Of a stretch of 64,000 nt of DNA, positions 21,250 to 34,100 are shown one piece after another; within the stretch, counting starts at the first letter, position 1; the number at the start of each line of letters is the position of its first letter. Position numbers and translations under genes: made by a program. This DNA is from Fistulifera solaris. Taxonomy: Eukaryota > Bacillariophyta > Bacillariophyceae > Naviculales > Stauroneidaceae. Below the pieces are notes generated by a model. It was not told the origin of the DNA and searched no databases. It worked only from the letters and a program-made list of their open reading frames with translations. Location of the stretch: positions 1,426,001 to 1,490,000 of the forward strand of contig AP026164.1 in assembly GCA_030295235.1 (NCBI GenBank), given 5' to 3'.

Positions 21250-22041
21250 ATGAAGTCGTGCTTCTGCCTTTTCCTTTCGCCACTCGCGCTGCCCTTTCTC
21301 TGCGATGCATGGGCGACAGGGCAGCCAAGGAAAGGGGCGGTAACGTCCAAACTGCTGGCGCGTCGCGACGACGGCAGTGAGGTTACTCGACGAGACACCT
21401 TGAAAGGACTTTCTGGCCTGGCTCTCTCGCCGATTGTCTTACCTGTCTCTGCAGAAGAGGGTGAGACTCTTTACGAGCCAAAGTTCATTCAACAATACGA
21501 AGATTTCAACAAGCTGCCGAGTGGTGTTTCATATCGAGACGTAAATTTAGGGAAGGGGCCAGAGGCAATCAAAGGCGACCGTGTTGTCTATGACTGGAGC
21601 GGATACACAATTGGATATTTTGGACGCCCGTTCCAAGCCAAAGGTGGTCCTCAGGTTCGTCAACTCGTATGTAGTCTTACCTATTTATTTGTCTATTAAT
21701 GTCCTCCTTTCTCACCCCACTATCAGGGAGGAGCCTTTGATAAGGATCTAGATTACGAACGCACAGTACTCGGTTCCCATCAAATCGTACCTGGCCTAGA
21801 AGAAGCATTCTATGGTATGCAAGCGGGGGGCGTCCGGCAAGTCGTTGTTCCTTATAAGGTATCGTATCCGGCAGATGATTTGAAGCACGAAAAAGTTGGT
21901 CCCAAACCTAGCACTTTTTCGGGCATGAGAGCCCTCAATTTTGTATTGGAAAACCCTCGACTCGACCGGACGTTATTATTTAATGTAAAAGTTGTGCGCA
22001 TCGACAAACCCAACGGTTCTGGAGGGTTCACGAGAGGCTAA
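21250..22041 (+). CDS. Thylakoid lumen FKBP-type peptidyl-prolyl isomerase
   Basis: Second lumenal FKBP, divergent from the one at 19419-20344. Two exons, 21250-21654 and 21727-22041, with a 72-nt intron (GTTCGT...ATCAG, phase 0), giving 239 residues. The N-terminus is a signal peptide (CFCLFLSPLALPFLCDAWA) and transit region. The twin-arginine segment TRRDTLKGLSGLAL...VSA/EEG then routes it to the thylakoid. The FKBP domain runs from LPSGVSYRDVNLGKG, through GDRVVYDWSGYTIGYFGRPFQ, to VPGLEEAFYGMQAGGVRQV and a final LLFNVKVVRID. That is the standard FKBP core with a lumen-type insertion. No frame break. The two genes could share control from the intervening region. Confidence 0.85.
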
Positions 22042-22189
22042 TAGAGCCCAATCATAACTTGTTACCTCAAAGAATTCTTCGATTAGGTTTCCTTATTACA
22101 AAATTGGTCTAAGACGTTTTAAAGCTCTCTCCAGAAAAGAACATAAATCCTTCGCATCTTCCTTGTTCTTACAAGCAATTGTTTCAACA

Positions 22190-25100
22190 TCACTTCCGTT
22201 GCTTCGTCGGGTACTCAGCAGTATCAGAACACTCCAGACAACTTCGTCTTCCCCCCTGCCTGGTATTTCTAACTTCCAAGCTCTCGATATGTTTCAGCCT
22301 GATCAGGAGCAGTTCTTGTCCTCTCGACCCGATAACTAATAAACGCTTCACTGATACTAGAAGCAGTCTGTCGCCCATGTCTAAATGATCGAAATATTCC
22401 TCACCAGCCAACCGAGTCCTCATTAATAGCGAAGATGCGGCTGCATCTGCCATGTTATATGATCGTAGTGATCGCTCGCGCCCGTATAATGCCCGACGGG
22501 GTCGAAGGGGCGTTAGTTGACTTTGAACTCCGGTTACTCCTTCGACAGAACCTTTCACTCCAAGCATCACGTCAGCGATTCCATCGGATATGCCGATAAT
22601 AGGTTTCACCAAAAGACCCAGCAAACCTTTCCCGATGCCTTTTGCGAATCCTTCAAGTCCTTTTTTCTCTGCGCCGCGTATCGGTGCCTTCACGACACCA
22701 GTTACCCCTTCAAGAAAACCAGTAATTAGCTTTTGAACACCGCTTCCTAAACCCAAAGCGACATTGATATCATCATGGTCACGTAAAATTTCGCCGCGAT
22801 CACGTTTTTGTGCGTACCGACGATCTAGAGTTAAAACTGCCATATTTTTCGAAAAGGTCTCGGTCAACATTGCTGCCGAGTCGGCGAATCCACCGACTGT
22901 GTGACGCGCTAGCGAAAGCGTGCCTCGAGCTACGCCATCAACCAAGTGGCTTGCATCCATCTCCTGTACACTGCGTTGGAAACCTTTAACTGGTTCAAGA
23001 ATCAGGTCTTTGACTCCATCTCCGAGACCACGAGCCAAACCGATTGGATTTCCCAATGCAGCCAATGATCCCAGTAAGGCAGGAACGTTTTGCCGCAAAG
23101 AATTGAGGTAGTGCGCTCCGAGCTGAGATGAGAGTTGGCTCCCAGTAGCGATATGGTTCCTCAAAGAGACCCCACCAAAATTAACCGTTGCCCCGTCAAG
23201 GCGTAATAGTGCGTCAACAACGATGCTCTTAAACACGCCACGAAGCACCGCAACAGCTGTTCTGTTTGTGCGACCTACTCGAACCCCTAAAACAGCTGTA
23301 CTGGACCTGTCGAGACGGACGTCTCCTTTTCGAATGGCTTGATGAATTTCCGAATTCTGCTTTCCCTCGAGAGCTGCCTGGGCTCCTGTCAACGCTCTCG
23401 CCGGGGCAACAGAGAGCTTGATGTTGTGAGGAAGAATAGTGAAGCCAGAAAAGAAAAATTTTCTCAACCCGATTCCAAGTTGTGCTCTGGCTTCTAGTCT
23501 TCTCACTTTATTGCTTATGTCCGGTATTGGCCATTTATTATCTAAAATTTCGCTTTGTCTTTGAAAGTAACTCTCTAACTCAAGCGCAAACTTTTGCAGC
23601 CTTATCAGAAATGCAAGATCAACTCGAACTCCCAGATCTCTAGGTGCAATAGTAACAGATCGTAGACACTGTGACGTCCGAAATTGAGCTAGGAAAATTG
23701 CGTGAATCCCACAAGGAAGAAAACTTACCACAGTTCCCGTTTTATGTTTCGGTGCAAACGACAAGCCAATCACAAGAACAGGAGGAGTCTGTTTATCACA
23801 GTCAGCAGATCGTGGTTCTGTTAAAAATGTTCCACCTTGACTAAAAGTCTTCTCGTATCGGACTGACGGCCACTGGGAAAGGAGCATTTGATATCATATT
23901 GTCCATTTGCAGATCTGTAATGGTTATTATCACAGCAGCATTTGTTGTGCGGTATTGATTCCATGAAGCAATCCCATTAAGGTTTTTCAGCGTCAGTACG
24001 GCTATCTCTGATGGAGCCGAGTCGACAAGACTAACAACAACACCTCTCAGGGACACTCTGACCGAAATTTGTAAATCTCCATTTTGTTCTGCATTTCTTT
24101 TCGGATTTGGTGTACTCGCATTGATCTTTCGATGTAGCTTTTTGTTTATCACCTCCATTTCGCTTGGAAGCTTCTCTTTACGACGGGTGATTACCGTTTC
24201 GCTGGCAGCGTGAGCAATAAGTTGAGAAATCGCTGACATATTATTATCTTTGGGCAGCGTGTCGAATAGACTGTTGTCAATAAAAGGATTGACCAGAAAA
24301 ATATCTGAATCTTTTTCTATCATGCTACAAAAGTTTGAGTGATCTCTGGTGCCCATTAGGAAAGTTGCATGCAAGTCCTTACCTTAAATTCAAGACCGTT
24401 GTTGGACCGTCTGTTGTCACAACCCCAAGAATTCTTACTCGTTCGAGGTCTGATCGAAGCGCGGCCTCAAGAAATAGTAGCTTTGTTGGATTTAACCTCA
24501 CCCGCGTACCTATTGACGAAAGACATAAAACCTTTGTTGTTTCGATCCCTGCACGCGTATTGAGAGGAGACAGACCGAGTCGAACACGCAAAAGCTCCGC
24601 AATAGTAGCGGCTTTTCTGCCTGTATACTTCCCTTGGCGAAAAGGAACATCCAGGGCGAAACAGGAGTTCGTAGACGGGCCGACCATAGTTCCCTCCAAG
24701 CTCGATAAGTCTCCAGTATCACCTGAGGGGTTGGCTAGAACTCCATCTTGAGCAATCCACACAGGAAAAGTTGAGCAGTTTTCGATTCGAAACAGGGCAC
24801 CATCTCCAGAGTTCTCTTCTTCTTCGAAGGATATGTTTATACCAGTACCGCCCGTTCCTCTTCTTATCTCAGAATCCATTTTGACAGAAGTAACCACTTT
24901 AAAGGGATTTGAGTCAGAAAGATAGAAGGCCTTCTTCTGTTGAATTCGGATTGGCAATGCACCTATTGTTAGGGGATCAAAACCGCCGCTCCATTCGTAT
25001 CGATGCCCGGAACCAATTAAATCCAAAGGTCTGACCCTGCAATGGTTCAACAAAACGCAAATCAGTCATTGAAAAAGGGAGAAGAACGATAACCTTGTTC

Positions 25101-28100
25101 TTACGATAGAAGTTCCGGACGTCGAGAGTCAGCCCAGTGAAATGGTAGAGCATCGCCAGGAGGTATTTCAACCGAAGAAGTGTCTGAAGAACCCATCTGT
25201 TTAACTTCGAAACTGAAACATTTTGATTGATTCACCAGAAGAAAGCGCGATGTGATAGTGAGTGATCTGGAAAGCTCGCCCCAGGGTCCTTCAAGCGGGT
25301 AAATGGCATAGCAAAGTTCAAAGACTGAAGTGGAGTTTGAAACAGGTTGCACTCTTGTTTCCTCTGGTGTCTGTTCGGGCCAGCGAGACCCCCGTGCACG
25401 GATAGCGCCAAATATCCTTCCAGAAATATTAGGGATATCAGAAGTAAGTGCCCATCGACCACCATTTACTTGAATGCCTATTTTCGCATGAGTAAAGCTT
25501 GATTTCCCTTCTTTTGTGATAGAATTGGGTACAATTCGTCTCGGTTGATAATACCCGTGGACTCCGGGTACATGCATTTCGGTATTACGAAATCCGCTAC
25601 GTTTTCGGAACCAACGTCGTCGACGAAATCGATGAGTAACATTAAAGGTTCTAGTGCCGACAAAGTCATTCAGATTTGCACACGACTCAAACCCATCATC
25701 TGACAGACTGCCTGCGTAGTCAATTTGCTGTACGCCTGCCGTCAGAAAACAATATAAGTTTCAAACAATAAATATATCAGTCAAACGTACCCAATCTTTA
25801 TCCTTCCAAAACCACTTAGCAGTATCGATGCATGGGTCTATTGCTCGCGGGTCAAGAACTTTGTTATTCGGGTTTTCCGTAGCCCACCACCTAGTCTCAC
25901 CTTCATTCATTAGGTCAACATACTCAAAAACTCCTCCACTATGAAGGGAACAGTCTGTCCTGCAAGACGGGTAATGTCAGCATATAGACTGCATGAATTT
26001 CTAATCCTTTTCGTTTCGACGCCGCCATCGAAGAGTGAAGAAATTTCCCTCAAAGCAGCCTCAGCTGCTGATAACTCATCCTCTACAAAGTCCTGTCGCG
26101 ATTCATTATCGGAACTCGAAGTAGCCTCCCATGGGTGACCAAATGCAATGTCCAGCGATGTACAGTTTGTCAGCCACAGCTCAGCAAAAAGCGCGATTTC
26201 TAAACCACATTCCTTTTCATTACTCGCACGGATAAGTAATGAGGCACTCCAAACGAATCTTTTAGGTGAACATAGCGAACTGACTGGCGTTCACTGTTGT
26301 CCGATGTAACTTCAATTGTTGGATGTTGTAAGGAGGCCAAGGTTTCGTTCTCGTCGAAAGAAATAGAGATATGATCGGACCAATGTGCAAACCCAGATGG
26401 GCGGAATCGAGCGGTAATTCCCTCAGTTGATCTAGCAAATATCTCAACCTTCTCACCGCTTTCCAGAGGAACCAATTCTTCACGACGTTCTAGAGCGCGT
26501 AAGATGGATCCATCGAAAGCGGCGCTTTCAGGATCACTTACTTCCCACTCTATACACACCGGTAAAAGGTTTCGCAACGATATGGAACTGTCGAGGGTAA
26601 GGGTGAGTATACCGTCTCGCTTGACAGTTGCCACAGAAACCCAACTAGACGGTGCCACGCTTCCTTTGTGCAAACATTCGATGGTCTTTTTTCGAATGAG
26701 GGCTGAAATCCAAACCTTCTTCTGCGGAAGAACGGACTAGAGTTGTAAAGCTGTATTCTTCAGATGTTCTGATACCGCAGACCCAGACCCCATTTGTCAT
26801 ATCTAGCCAGACGGGGAGATAGAAATACGACTTTGGGTACACCATACCCACTGCATTCATGTCGACTTCATCTGTATGAGGCCGATCAGCGATCGAAAAA
26901 GACAAAGCTACTTCAACAGGTTCGCGAAGAAGCGAAAATATCCGAATAGAACTTCCGAGTGTTATGATTGTTTTCTCTTCTACGAGCTCTACACACCAAG
27001 AGAGCATCTCGTTGCCTTCCGTGAGACATTGGCTCGAAGAAAAGTTCTGGTCACTTGCTTTGTGGAAGCGAATCGGAAGAAGCATTTCTACTGGTCCTTC
27101 GATCTCCTGGCCGGGCAGAGGCTCGACGACTATTCCCGCAACAGTCTGCAAGGAGACTAACTCAATTGGAACTTTGGCAACTGGAGAATAATCTTCGTCC
27201 TGTATGTCATTTGTTTCTATTCGAAATAATATGTCCTGACCATTTCCCACCACATGGATCACGGACGGATCGTAGCTTTCGAGTCCGCTGAACTCACCGA
27301 CAGACAGAAAAGGCGCTTCAGCGGGACTATGAGACTCGGTTTTGACATATTGCCTTTGCCGGACCAACGCGGCGGAGAGGCCGGTCCGATTCCGGAAGAT
27401 AAAAGGTCTGGTAGACCCATGTTTCTGCTTCCGGGCGTAGACGAGCGCAGCAGTGGCAGCGCTGCGAACGTTCCTCATCTGATCTCCTTCATTTTCAGTA
27501 TTAAGGGCTTCATCCTTATCTTCTTCAGATTCGAACGACTGGGTAAAATTCAATGCATAGGTGCTCCATGATAAAAACTTGCTGATAGCCTCAGCTGCAG
27601 CGCTGGTAATATTGATTGCTAGCCCATCATCACTGTCACTGAATTCAAGCGTTAACTGTCTTGTATTCTCTCTGTCATCCTGAAAGTCAGCAGAAAATAA
27701 CATCCTTCCTTGTTCAAAAAGCGGCTCCCAACACCAAATCCGAAAGTTATAGTAATCCACACCGATAGACGCCGAAACAGAAAGACGTACGCATTTTGCC
27801 TCGTTTTCATCTACCTTACAAGCTAAGCGCGAAGAAGAAACTTCAGCTTTTAGCAAAGGAAAGTCTCGCTCAACAAGCGAAAGGGCTGCGGATGAAAAAT
27901 TCACGTCGAATGTTAAACTGCGGTTAACAATGGTCTCAGGTACTGATACGACTTCTTCGACGACCGCTTTCCGCCTAACTAAGCTCAATGTGATGGGCCT
28001 CTCAAGAATCGAAATTTGATTGACGAAGCCAAGAAAGTCTCCGTCGTTGTAATAATCAGTGGGTTTTCCATTGATACCCTGGATAACATCTCCAACACGA

Positions 28101-31100
28101 ATACCCTTACATTCGGTAGCAGGTTTTACGCTATCGACAAAGACAAGGCCCCCTTCGTTCCGCAAACCAAGTCCCAATCTTTCTGTTTCGAAAACAACGT
28201 CAAATATATCGACAAGCTCCTCAGTCCTTTTCTCGATATTCGACGACCGCGACCATTTATGAACGACAGACCGGACCAGACTTAAGTCGTCGCTCCCAAT
28301 TACGATAGATAAGGGCTCCACGTTAACGCTAACTGCTCGTTTAACTCCATATCGAGGACTTTGAAATTGCTCGAACTCCATTCCAATTGTAAGGGGCAAT
28401 AGCAACGGAATATAAAAGCTTTCGGTCGTATAAACAGGCGACTCAATATCCGTATCGGTAGAACAGGTGTCTTCTATAATTCGAAGATGGTGTATTTTTG
28501 GTGTCAAAATGTCGCTCACATCGGCGTGGATGTAGCTTGAAATATTCTGGAGGTCGGCGTTTATCTTCGTAGTACGTCCGCTTGTTCCGCTTGCGTCGTC
28601 ACCATCGTGCACATTGGTACGGAACGCCCCATTAGCAATAGCAAGGCTGGGATTTTTCAAATTAAGAGAGAATAAGGAAATGTGGTTGGTCGTAACTACA
28701 CGGTGCAAACTTACCCCCTAAGTACCAAGGCTTTCGATCGTGGATCGCTTTCGTCCGCAACAAAGATGAATCGTGGATAATGGAGTACGAATCGAACTTG
28801 CATTAGCCCACTTGGTGATCGATTCTTATAGTCCTTAGATCTTGCATTCTGTTCGCGACGGTTCAACTTGCACCCATCGGGTAACGGCCATAGACACATC
28901 ACGAACCTGGCTGTATCTTGCATAAAACTTTGGAGCACGACCAGACTTAGGTCACTTAACACCAGTGCTACTTTCGTTTCGCCCGATAAGGTCTTGTCAA
29001 TTTTTAAAGAAAAGTGTGTGGAAGGATTGTCGACATCCTTACGCTTCTCTGGGGGTGAATAGTTTTCTATAAGGACGGATGCTTTTCGTGGTCTTCGGTC
29101 ACTCACTTCTATCCTCCTTTCACCAAGATCGAAAAGATAAATTTGATCAAGAGAAAGATTACACGACATCTCGCCGTCCGAGCTCTTACTTGCAGTTAAT
29201 TGCAGTCCTCGACCTTGAAGGAAAAAGAAATCTAAATGTGGCTGATGAGTAGCTGTGGCGCGCGACAGAGTGATTAGAAGCCTACCAAAAGAGAAATGAA
29301 AGTTCAACGATGTCGACTTGACTCTCTTAGGGCCACCGAATTGAACATGACGTGCACTGGACGCGTATGAGACAGGAGAAGGGAGGTCACTTTCTTCTTT
29401 TCCAGAATCGCTATTCTGGGCTTGCTCCTTTCCCATTGTGTCTCAAGATTATCCCAATCCTGGTTTTCAACGGACCGCATCAAGTTATAATTAAACACGT
29501 TCAATAAGACAATGTAGTCATGATAAGAAAGAAGAAGCCCCACATCTGAAATTTCAGCATTCAAAGATAGACTCAAAAACTCCTCTCTGCCACAATTGCT
29601 AAGTCCACCTTTTTAAGAATGGTACCACTAGCTACCATCGTCGTACATTCTAAGCCCTGGATTGAAGTCTTCAGCAGACGTTTTCCATCTTCTTGACCAT
29701 CGTCGCTGATCCAGCTTTCTAGTAAAACATCCCCTGAAGAACGGCGTTAGACTGTCGTCGAAGTAAGAATATGTCGCAACTGGATTTGAGAGGAGAACTC
29801 ACCCAGTTTCAACTCGATCCCTTCAGCTGTCAATTCGTTGCTTGGCAGCAAAAACGTGGGTGATTCCATGTCCAGATGAAAATAGCTTCTCTTCTCAATT
29901 CTCTTTTCACAAAGCCTTTTGCTGCTCTAGAGGTAGCCCCCATACCCTTTCCGGGCATACCGTTGCTGAGGTAGTCCACAAGCTCTTCTATGTGATTTCG
30001 AACAACTCTGACATCGAGTGATGACATCGATATGTCGATAAAATCATCGATTCTTCCCGCATTCGAAGCCAGGTGGGGTTGCAACCAGTCTGGAGCCGTG
30101 ATATTGTCTCCAACCGCGCTTCCCAATTTATAGGTCCTGTAAAACACATTTAAAAAGTTCCGATCATTATGGCAAGTGTTGATGAATTTCCTTTCTAGTG
30201 CACCTATCAAACACGCGTCTAAAACGAAGGACTGCAGATCCTTTACTTGACCCTGAATGAGAGAGCCTTCTTTATCGTTCATGACATCTAAATAGCATGA
30301 CGAGAGAGTTGATCGGACCAACCTCCTCTTCTGATGTTCCTTGTTGAGACAAACCGATAATCTGTGACATTCAAATGTACCTCGAGATGTTTTCGCTGCA
30401 TCGCCGCCCTGCTGTGTGATGACTGTAAGTCTTTCCTTGCCGACGTCAATATATCCCTTCTCGAAGATCTTTTCCTTGAAACGTTTCAGGAATCGACCCA
30501 GGAACCTTTGCACTGCAATTACCATTGACGGATTGTACTGAATATCTACACAACCCAAAATGATGCTATATACGTGGGCCGCGTTAGCCAGACTGAGAAC
30601 TTCCAAGGCAAAATCGTGACAGGGGAAAGAATTTTCGCTCAATTGAGTACGGTCCAGTTCCGGTGCTTGCTTCTCATGGCAGGTCGTTACAATGGGGAAA
30701 GGTCTAAGACCCAAAACACATCTGAAGGGAGACATACTCCCTTGAAGACAATCGAAGACATCTAGTTGCCGAAGTCGCAAATGAAGCGAGGTCTCAATAG
30801 AAGACAAAGGAGTGGAATCGTCCTGACTCACGCCGTTCTGCCCAGTCCGTTCTTCGATTCTAAAATCAATAACATCACTTGAAACTTCAATAAGTTCTTG
30901 CGAACCTGAAAAATGTCTCCCACTATCATCTACAATGACAACACTTGTACCTTCTAAAACCAGCAGAAATCTTTTTAAAGATGGTCGTCCACATAACGTT
31001 TCATTGTTTTCGTCTGAAGCATTCAAGCCTTCTGCACGTGTAGTGGTAGAATTCATGAAAGCACCCCAGTCTCTTTTAATACGAAGAGCAACGTCAATTC

Positions 31101-34100
31101 CAATCAGCATTTCAGAAAACGATATTCTTGTTGTGAGCTTGCCGATTGAAACCTTGTCAGAATGCATGGGACAGGAGCATTGGTTTTGACAATCGCATCT
31201 GTTGGAGGTGGCAGTGAGGGACCACGGCTCTATTAAGGAACTCATTTGGAAACTCCTATTTCGCGCCAACCCCATTTGAACTTTGTCGATCACATACTTC
31301 CTCCGTACTAAGCCGTCGTTCGAGGCGTGCGTATAATCGATGCGATGAATCAGAAGTTTTGCTGCAGCTTCGTCATCCCCTAACAAAACCTGTGATCCTT
31401 TCACCGTAAGTGCGAACGTATGCGTTGCCGACACTGTAACGTGGCTTGTGCATGAGAAGCACACTGATTCTGCTTGCATCGGAAGCCAACTCATGCTCCT
31501 ACTTTCCACGTGAATATCTTCCTGTTGTGGTGGCCCCCACCTATTTTATACCACCTATCGCCGATTTGAATTACTTCGTCAGGTGAAAGAACGGTCGGCT
31601 CTGGCAAAGACCTGAAGAAATTCGAAACTTGACGGAAAGCTGGTATGTCGGCGTGTATTAGAGGGTTCTCGACGATCAATGTACGACTTGTGTCCCCTGA
31701 CTTAGCAGCAATTGAAGTATAGAAAATTTTGGACCAGCAATTGTTGGTGCCACTTAATAACTTTCGAGGACCAGGACGTGTTTCGACGGCAACTTTCAGG
31801 GAACAGTGAAAAAGCTGTTTGCTGATGCGATCTGCACTCTTCGTAAAATTCCACTCAAATCCGGAAAAGATGAAAATTGAGCATTCTTCAGAAAAATCGT
31901 CAAGAGCGAAAAGCTTGACCTGGGGAACCGAAAGGGTTACGTCAAACGTGGCGGGAGACAAGTCCTTTTGGTCGTATCCGAACGTGACAAGAAGACTAGC
32001 AACGTAACTCTGTAACGCTGACGGCGATAATGATTGTAAAGCGACCCATTCATCCATGTTTCTGGATTCTTCTCCTAGATTAGAAGATACTATATGCCGA
32101 AAAACAGCGAAATCTCCTTTTCGTAGAGCGAGCGCAAGGCTGTCAAAAGAACATTTAACGCACCACCTCGGAAAATTCATACTTGCTGTTCTCCCTGCAG
32201 GCCAGCTGATTTGGACGTGTCCATCGGGTGCTTCATCCTCTCCGCAAATGATGCTTCCGTTCGCATTCGATAAGCGAATGTTCGTCGAAGAGACAGACAC
32301 ATTATTGTACCATTGCATGAGGGGTCCACGAGCGACACGATGAATTTCCGAAGAACGCATGGGCCCACATTCAAAGTGATTTCGAATCCAGAGCTTCTCG
32401 CTCTCAAAACGGATAAAGTCGGTTGAACAGTATGAAACAGGAATCAGGATAGTTGGGGCCGCGGCGTAAATTACGAATGCATTCACACCAAATTTCTCTA
32501 TCGCATCAATGGCTTCCTCTTCAAGCTGAGCCGGGTCGAAGGGCTGGGGTCTTGTCGCTCCCCAGACTTCGTATCCCACGATGCCTTCAAAAAAGTAGTC
32601 AATTATCTCCAACCACAGCTGCTGTAGGAACACAAATTTCATTGGACTCAAATTAGCTTCGATCTTCGAGTCATAACCGTACAGATTTCCATTGGGGATA
32701 TCTACCGATACACAGTCTTCAACAATTCCATCGTGTCTGTCTGATGTCGAAAGGTATTTCCGAATTCTCGGGTTTTTAGAAAAATTCAACTCAAACGAAG
32801 AGGTAGGCATTGATTTATTTGTGTCCGCCTTCAATCCAATTAGTTCTCTGTACAAAGTTTTATTGTCGAGACTTCCTGGGTCTGTAAGGGAAAAATTCTC
32901 AAATACAGCCTTGATATGGTAGCCACCCTTCGGCTTTCTTTGATAATTCACGCGACAGAACTCCATTTCGACTGCGAAAACACGACGGTGACGTACTTCC
33001 TTGTTGAAATTAATTCTCAACCTTTTCATCTCAAAGGTGACAAGGATAGGTTTTATATCCGGGAAATGTGACGCTTCTAAATTTCGAGAGATATCAACGT
33101 CTGATGGTAAAGCAACTTTCGCTGCGTTCTTACCCCATGGAGCTTGAAAAAGGCCGCGAGGACTTCCGAGAAACGGGAGCGATCTAAGTTGAGGCGTTCC
33201 TATGTCTTCGTTTTTCAATTCCATTGATGACGATACCACAGATTCACTAATCTCGGATAGCACGAACGTGTCGACGCTGCTATCTGAAACCTCAGACTCA
33301 GCGTCAAAGTAATCGTCTTCATCTGCGTCGAAATAAAACGACGAGTCAACTTCAGATCGTGCGGCATCCAAATATCCATGAGAACTCTGCATTGCCTTGT
33401 GTATTGTTCCTATACTTTCTGGATTCCATTCAATGAAGAGCTCGTGAAACTTTACGATGAGATAGTTGCTCATTTCTGAAGTGCCTTTGCCACTATTTGA
33501 TTCTGAGCCATACTGGACGGAAACCAGATTAGAAGATTGACCTAAGTGGGTCTGCTTAGACCAGTTTGCCTGAATAAGTGTTGGATCAACAGAGGCAATC
33601 ATCAAGGAGAAGTCGTTACCTGCTTGTTGGTATAAGTCTTTCATGGTGAGCCTATGCAATGACATGTTGGAACTAAGTAAGGTCCCGGTCGAAAGGGTTT
33701 CCGAAACGAACGAAACTCCCATCTCTGTTAAGTTCAAGTGAAAAGAGGGGTTGAAGATGCATTGGCTTTACCACCAAATTTTCCAGTATCCTTTTCCACG
33801 TAAATTTGAAACAGAGGAACAACAAACTCGAGAGTGACTTTCAAATAGGTGAAAGATGATTTAGAATCCAGACCACCTACTGGGTTCACAATATTTTTGC
33901 CCCGCGTCGGACCCATTTCTTGCCGCCGATCATGCCATTGCTGACACAGGCTGCGAAAAAGTCCAATCGTAGACGAAGTCAAATTGAACGCGAGTCGAGG
34001 AAGCTCGGCGAAAATCCTAATATGTGTTTGATCCAAGCTTCCTTGACGGGTCATGTTTTCGATTTTAAAACTTACTCCGAATGGCTCAATTATGGACTCC

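Noticed and set aside
29304-29576. Separate small gene within the VPS13 locus
   Set aside because: It is a piece of VPS13 between two single-base frame breaks; the sequence joins smoothly on both sides.
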